This document shows, one piece after another, positions 59,564 to 64,000 of a stretch of 64,000 nucleotides of DNA. Under the pieces are notes generated by a model, which had not been told where the DNA came from, ran no database searches, and saw nothing but the letters and a program-made list of their open reading frames with translations. The stretch is from an uncultured Collinsella sp. (GTDB lineage: Bacteria > Actinomycetota > Coriobacteriia > Coriobacteriales > Coriobacteriaceae). Both the position numbers and the translations under genes were made by a program. The stretch lies in assembly GCA_900541715.1 (NCBI GenBank), contig UQLI01000003.1:18856-82855 (forward strand), read 5' to 3'. The stretch's first letter is position 1. Each line of letters opens with the position of its first letter.

Positions 59564-60439
59564 CTACTTCCAAACTGCGAGCGCTGCAGTGCCCAGGACG
59601 ATGAGAGCGAGACCGATGGCGCTGCGTCGTGAGAGTTTTTCGTTGAATGCCAGGCGCGCAAATAGTACCGATACGACAATCGATAGTTTGTCGATCTGCA
59701 CCACGACGCTCACCTGGCCTGTGGCGATGGCGTAGTAATAGAGCAGCCACGATGCTCCGGTCGCAATGCCCGATGCTGCGAGAAATACGAGTTCGCAGCG
59801 GTCTACGTGCACGGCTTGGCCCATCTTGTCTTTAGCTGCCACGATTGCCCATGTCATAACCAGTACCACACAGGTACGGATTGCCGTGGCCAGGTTGGAC
59901 TCGACGCCTTCGATGCCAACCTTGGCAAGGATGGACGTGAGCGCCGCGAACGCGGCGGCACCGAGGGCGTAAGCGAGCCAGGTCCGGTCTTGCTGCTGCT
60001 CGGGTCCGGCGGACTGCTTCTTCTCGATCATTAAAAATGCGCCGAGGGTAATGACGGCGGTTCCCACGAGCTTAACCGCAAGGTTGCTCGTCTCGCCAAA
60101 AAGCACGATGGCGATCAGCGCGGCGAGCACGGTGCTCATCTTGTCGACCGGTACGACCTTATTGACGTCTCCGATGCTCAACGCCTTAAAGTAACAGATC
60201 CACGAAGCGCCGGTAGCGAGTCCCGAGAGGACGAGAAAGAGCCAGGATCTGGGTTCGATGCTGCCAATGGTTCCAATGGATCCAGAAATGCCCGCCATTG
60301 CCCAGGCGAAAACGAGCACCACGCAGGTGCGAATGGCCGTCGCGACATCGGAGTCGGTCTGCTTGATGCCGCATTTGGCCAGGATAGATGTGATGCCGGC
60401 AAAGAAAGCCGACACAAATGCTGCTGCGACCCACGACAC
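59564..60439 (-). CDS. EamA family transporter
   Basis: This 291-residue protein has ten helices in two repeats. Both halves carry near-identical stretches: SILAKCGIKQTDSDVATAIRT and SILAKVGIEGVESNLATAIRT, then CVVLV. The halves arose by internal duplication, as in drug/metabolite exporters. GTG 60439 with GGGGAGG ten bases before. Substrate is unknown. Confidence 0.88.
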   Translation of the reverse strand: MSWVAAAFVSAFFAGITSILAKCGIKQTDSDVATAIRTCVVLVFAWAMAGISGSIGTIGSIEPRSWLFLVLSGLATGASWICYFKALSIGDVNKVVPVDKMSTVLAALIAIVLFGETSNLAVKLVGTAVITLGAFLMIEKKQSAGPEQQQDRTWLAYALGAAAFAALTSILAKVGIEGVESNLATAIRTCVVLVMTWAIVAAKDKMGQAVHVDRCELVFLAASGIATGASWLLYYYAIATGQVSVVVQIDKLSIVVSVLFARLAFNEKLSRRSAIGLALIVLGTAALAVWK

Positions 60440-60577
60440 GGGTGAAATGCCTCCCCAAAGAACGACCGCGCCAGATTTACGGCGCTCGTCCGATGATACC
60501 GTCCCGCCATGAAGCTTTGATATCGCTGTGGTGAGACAGGGGCCATAGTTCGAGAGGGCATTTGGTTAAGGCTCGAA

Positions 60578-60761
60578 TCGAAGGTGAATGGTTTTCCGCG
60601 AAGTGAACGAGTAAATCTGGACCCCTGGAACATGCACGCTTTTTTCGAACAAAACTGCAGGATTCTTAGACAAAAACCGCAGGAATTGAGTCCTTAAAAA
60701 TGTCGATGCTACAGGGCACTGTTTTTACTCGTTCACTTCTCGGAAAAGTATTCACCTTCGA
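60578..60761. repeat. 38-bp inverted element pair in the EamA-ABC gap
   Basis: Arms 60578-60615 and 60724-60761 are inverted copies with 35 of 38 bases matching. Read outward, each copy starts with ATG and codes a similar peptide (M-x-QG-x-x-FTRSL-x-GK-x-FTFD). Between them are AAACTGCAGGAT and AAACCGCAGGAA half-repeats. The gap 60440-60889 holds no other gene I can support. Confidence 0.55.
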
Positions 60762-60889
60762 TATGCTGACGGTGTCTTTTTGGTTGCCAAGAACTAGACG
60801 GCCTGCTGTGAGGGGCGGTGGTGACGCTATGCCGCCTTGTTTCATTGAAAAAATAAGCGGGGTACCACCTAAGCTTTTTTAGCTGTCGA

Positions 60890-61587
60890 TTACAGGTCGC
60901 GTACTCGATAAACCTTGGTGCTGACGGTGCAGCTGATTGCACATAGCGCGAGGGCCAGCACGGCAATTCCTGCGCACAGACAGCCCAGAACGGCGGGATC
61001 GGGATTTGCTCCGGCAATCGACATGAGCCAGTTGCTGATGGGGTTGGAGGAGCTCAGCGTGGCCATTGTGCCGCAACCAAGCAGGGCAAACAGGCCAACG
61101 GATAGGCGCAGCGCCTCCATGTGTCCAAATCGAAAGAACAGCGGCTGCGCCAAAAACACCATCATGAGGGAGATGAGCATCGATGCCGCCGAGGCCATTG
61201 CGGTCTCAAAGACGGCCTGTCCCGTCGAGGGGATGCCCGCACTGTTGAAAAGCGGGATGGAGACGATGCTCAGAAGCGCGGCGGCGCAGGCCATGATGGC
61301 CGAGAAGACAACGATGCACAGGTAGCGTGCGCAGATGATGTCTTTGCGCGAGAAGGGCAACGTTGCTCGATAACGCTCCCAGCCGTTTTGGTTATCGTAG
61401 CCAGCTAGCGAGTTCATGATTATGATGGGCGACATTGCGCTGACCGCACAGGCGCCGGCGCTCATGCCGGAATCGCATCCGACGCGTTGGCAAGGGTCAG
61501 CACGACAAACATGAACAGGCCGACGCCTGCAATGCTCGGGATAAGCGAGCGAGCGATGGCGAGCTCGGACATAAAGGCGCGTTTCAT
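60890..61587 (-). pseudogene. ABC-2 type membrane subunit, frameshifted
   Basis: From ATG 61587 (overlapping the ATPase stop) it reads MKRAFMSELAIARSLIPSIA, a membrane helix and TLANASDA. It then needs one extra base at about 61475 to continue SGMSAGACAVSAMSPIIIMN and on to 60890. The restored length is 232 residues with six helices, as in small ABC-2 permeases paired with GntR/YtrA-type regulators (FSRKDIICARYL is typical). It is either recently inactivated or mis-called. Confidence 0.85.
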
Positions 61588-62465
61588 TTCGAAGCCCCTT
61601 TCAGCATGAGGCGAAGATAGTCATCAATGGTTGCCCGATCGCTGGGAATCTCGGGGAAGGCCTCGAGCGTTTCGCGACGGTTGGGTACGAGCACGTCCAC
61701 GCTATAGGCGTGGTGGACGGCACGGGCGCCTTCGACGCAAGCCATAAGCTCGGCGGCCTGTGCTTGGGTGCAGTGGGCGATGCCGGCTCGGTCGGTAATG
61801 TCCTCGCGCGGCAGGTCAAAAATAATCGAGCCGTTATCGATGCAGATGACGCGGTCGGCGGCGCGATCGAGGTCGGACGTAATGTGGCTCGAGAGCAGCA
61901 CGCTGTGCTGACCGTCGGCGACAAAGGCAAGCAGCTCATCGAGCAGTTCCTCGCGTGCCATGGGATCGAGGCCTGCGGTGGCTTCGTCCAAAACGAGCAG
62001 TTTGGCATTGTGACTGAGTGCACAGGCAAGCTGCAGTTTCATGCCCATGCCGCGGGAGAGGTCCTTGACTTTTGTCTTAGGATCGAGGCCAAATCGGTTG
62101 ATGAATCCGGCGAACGTTTCGCGGTCCCACGTGGGGTACGCCGGGCCTACGAGCGACTCGATCTGGCCCACCTTGAGCGTGGAGGGGAAGGGGCACGTGT
62201 CCAGGACAAGACCGACGCGGGAGCGTAGATGGCGCTGCGTCTCATCGGGCGCGTCGGCGCCACAGCGCTGCCCAAATAGGTGCACCTCGCCGGCATCGAG
62301 CTTTATAAGCCCGAGGGCAGCTCGAATCGTCGTTGTTTTGCCAGCACCGTTGGCACCAACAAAGCCGACGATCTGACCTGGCTCCACAGCGAGTGTGACA
62401 TCACGCAGCGAAAAACGGTCGCTTACACGGCGTGAGATGCCTTTGAGTTCTAAAAGGTTTTGCAT
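61584..62465 (-). CDS. ABC transporter ATP-binding protein
   Basis: This 293-residue protein has Walker A GFVGANGAGKTTTIR, signature LSRGMGMKLQLACAL, Walker B LLVLDEATAGLDP, and a C-terminal about 80-residue extension. It overlaps the permease start (ATGA) and follows the GntR gene by 23 bases, forming a regulator-ATPase-permease operon. The operon may export a peptide or antibiotic; with the permease frameshifted it may be inactive. Confidence 0.92.
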   Translation of the reverse strand: MQNLLELKGISRRVSDRFSLRDVTLAVEPGQIVGFVGANGAGKTTTIRAALGLIKLDAGEVHLFGQRCGADAPDETQRHLRSRVGLVLDTCPFPSTLKVGQIESLVGPAYPTWDRETFAGFINRFGLDPKTKVKDLSRGMGMKLQLACALSHNAKLLVLDEATAGLDPMAREELLDELLAFVADGQHSVLLSSHITSDLDRAADRVICIDNGSIIFDLPREDITDRAGIAHCTQAQAAELMACVEGARAVHHAYSVDVLVPNRRETLEAFPEIPSDRATIDDYLRLMLKGASK

Positions 62466-62488
62466 GGTATAGCCTTTCTTGCAGATGG

Positions 62489-62869
62489 CTACTGCATGGT
62501 TTCGGGGGCTACCAGGTCGAGCATCTCGTGCAGCTTGTCGCGCGTGACGCCCAGGGTTTCGGCTTGGCTCGCCGCTTTCGCAAGTAGCTCTTCGATATGG
62601 CAGAGCTGGTTTTCGCGCAAGAGTTCTTGGTTGCCCTCGGCGACAAAGCAGCCCTTGCCCTGCACGGTGCAGATAAACCCGAGCTGCTCCAGGTCGGCGT
62701 AGGCGCGCTTGGTGGTGATGACGCTCACGCCAAGATCGCTCGCGAGTGCACGGATGCTGGGGAGTTTGGCTCCCGCAGCGAGCGTGCCCGATAAGATCTG
62801 AGCTTTGACCTGCGAGGTTATCTGCTCGTAGATGGGCTTATCGCTCGAATTGGATAGGATGATGTCCAC
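62489..62869 (-). CDS. GntR family regulator (YtrA type)
   Basis: This 126-residue protein has the GntR winged helix KPIYEQITSQVKAQILSG, AKLPSIRALASDLGVS, TTKRAYADLEQLGF, TVQGKGCFVA and a short helical tail. YtrA-type members repress the ABC operon they head. ATG 62869 follows AGGAGCCGCTG. Upstream, ATATATAC-rich sequence near 62900-62935 (TATATAACCGGTAAGCACAG, then TATATACACTATG) holds candidate promoter and operator. Confidence 0.9.
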   Translation of the reverse strand: MDIILSNSSDKPIYEQITSQVKAQILSGTLAAGAKLPSIRALASDLGVSVITTKRAYADLEQLGFICTVQGKGCFVAEGNQELLRENQLCHIEELLAKAASQAETLGVTRDKLHEMLDLVAPETMQ

Positions 62870-62995
62870 AGCGGCTCCTTAGCTGTTGGGCTACACGTGT
62901 ATATAACCGGTAAGCACAGTATATATACACTATGCACAGTTATGCAAGAGCTAAATGTGGAATAGACCATCGGCGCCGCGCTTGCTCCAAAACAA

Positions 62996-63290
62996 TCTCA
63001 ATCTGTAACATCTGGATCCGTTTTTGGTCGCCAGCTGTTACAGATTGAGATGTTATTTTCCCGCCTGCCTATTTGTCTCAATCTGTAACAGTAAGAGTCG
63101 ATTTGCGCGGCTAGATGTTACAGAACGAGACATTGGCTGCCTGCCTTTCCGTTTATCTCGATTTGTAACAGCTAGACCCAATTTGGGCGGCCAGATGTTA
63201 CAGATTGAGATTGTGTCGGCGGGCAAGTTTGTTTTTCTCAATCTGTAACGCCTGGGTCCGTTTTGGGTCGCCTGCTGTTACAGATTGAGA
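62996..63290. repeat. 80-bp-periodic array of alternating 15-bp arms
   Basis: TCTCAATCTGTAACA and its complement TGTTACAGATTGAGA alternate eight times, each 15 bases followed by 25 bases. Palindromic units start at exactly 62996, 63076, 63156 and 63236, each 55 bases long. Inner 25-base segments are similar to each other, spacers less so. Arms of unit 2 and unit 3 carry single changes. No cas genes are nearby. The array fills the gap between the GntR gene and prfC. Confidence 0.9.
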
Positions 63291-63435
63291 CAGTCTGCTG
63301 CAGAATACTTTCGATAACTAGCCGTTCACGTTCTGACTGATGAATTTGTCCTGATAGGCGCCCTAGAGCGAGATTTCGCGGCTACAATAGTACGGTTACA
63401 ACGACGTAATGCACTCAATGCAAGAAAGGATCCGC

Positions 63436-64000
63436 ATGGCAAGCCTGTCGGATGAAATCTCGTCGCGCCGCACATTCGCGATCATCAGCCACCCGGACGC
63501 CGGTAAGACCACACTTACCGAGAAGCTGCTGCTCTATACCGGCAGCATCCAGACTGCCGGCTCGGTCAAGGGCAAGAGCTCGGCCAAGCATGCCGTCTCG
63601 GACTGGATGGACATCGAGAAGGAGCGCGGTATTTCCGTTACTTCCTCGGTGCTGCAGTTCACCTACAACGGCGCCTGCGTCAACATCCTCGATACCCCCG
63701 GCCACCAGGACTTCTCGGAGGATACCTACCGTACCCTTATGGCCGCCGACGCTGCTGTTATGGTCATCGACGGCGCCAAGGGCGTCGAGGCCCAGACCAA
63801 AAAGCTCTTTAAGGTCTGTACGCTGCGCCACATTCCCATCTTCACCTTTGTGAACAAGCTCGACCACGAGGCTCGCGATCCGTTTGAGCTCATGGAAGAG
63901 ATCGAGAACGTCCTGGGCATCAATACGTATCCCATGAACTGGCCGATCGGCAGCGGCCGCAACTTCCGCGGCGTGTTCGATCGTCAGACCCGTCGCGTCA
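63436..64000 (+). CDS. prfC: peptide chain release factor 3, N-terminal part (runs off window)
   Basis: The visible 188 residues have G1 ISHPDAGKTTLTEKLL, ERGISVTSSV, G3 ILDTPGHQDFSEDTYRTL and G4 FVNKLDH. DxxGHQDFSEDT and RDPFELMEEIE separate RF3 from EF-G. RF3 is a GTPase that removes RF1 or RF2 from the ribosome. ATG 63436 follows AAAGGA. The 3' end is outside the window. Confidence 0.93.
   Translation, partial: MASLSDEISSRRTFAIISHPDAGKTTLTEKLLLYTGSIQTAGSVKGKSSAKHAVSDWMDIEKERGISVTSSVLQFTYNGACVNILDTPGHQDFSEDTYRTLMAADAAVMVIDGAKGVEAQTKKLFKVCTLRHIPIFTFVNKLDHEARDPFELMEEIENVLGINTYPMNWPIGSGRNFRGVFDRQTRRV

Noticed and set aside
62996..63290. CRISPR array
   Set aside because: Arms alternate in orientation, the 25-base segments resemble each other and no cas genes are present in the window.

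Overview
This is a 64 kb window from a high-GC chromosome. The gene set (Coriobacteria-type surface protein with its own LuxR regulator, CD1871A-type CXXC peptide, many TTG/GTG starts behind AGGAGG-like ribosome sites, no rRNA or tRNA genes) suggests a gut actinobacterium of the class Coriobacteriia, most like Collinsella. This assignment is recognition, not a database result.

Layout. 1-1961: the start of an L-asparaginase gene (minus strand) and guaA. 1962 to about 20.8 kb: an accessory region that begins exactly at the guaA stop codon. A 15-bp sequence equal or nearly equal to the guaA 3' end recurs at 8262, 10710, 14089 and 18842 and splits the region into cassettes. Cassette 1 carries an AAA/DUF4143 ATPase, a DUF4365-like nuclease-type protein, a HEPN-motif protein, a DUF3800 protein and an excisionase-like protein. 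Cassette 2 carries yjdF with its riboswitch and an Abi_2 (HEPN) gene followed by two copies of a structured RNA. Cassette 3 is an arsenic cluster (ArsR, ArsP-type permease, small thioredoxin, frameshifted ACR3). Cassette 4 is a mef/msr(D)-type macrolide efflux and ribosome-protection pair behind a leader-peptide attenuator, followed by broken genes. A last stretch carries a TenpN/ToxN-like toxin, a second yjdF and an ATPase remnant. Cassettes 2, 3 and 4 share a 270-400 bp conserved right end touching the 15-bp tag. No integrase gene is visible.

20.8-64 kb is mostly ordinary chromosome. It holds topoisomerase IV-type parE/parC, a lipoprotein, a very large surface protein with a LuxR regulator, and a two-component system divergent from a CXXC peptide / 4Fe-4S membrane protein / TlpA lipoprotein operon. 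Then come a MacB-like ABC transporter, two Mg-type P-type ATPases flanking a lone winged-helix regulator, a small membrane protein, dus, glutaredoxin, an XRE-zinc ribbon-TipAS regulator, trmO and a PatB-type C-S lyase. The rest is a PNPOx-like protein, a hybrid sensor kinase with an in-frame stop, an ion channel, a LOG-family protein, a ClC channel, an EFR1-type ferredoxin, an EamA transporter, a GntR-ABC cluster with a frameshifted permease, and the start of prfC. Several families of intergenic palindromes punctuate this part. The most striking is an exactly 80-bp-periodic array of alternating 15-bp arms upstream of prfC.

Three genes (ACR3, a flavin reductase, an ABC-2 permease) each need exactly one inserted base to be whole, and one kinase needs one codon changed. 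These may be real decay or sequence errors.
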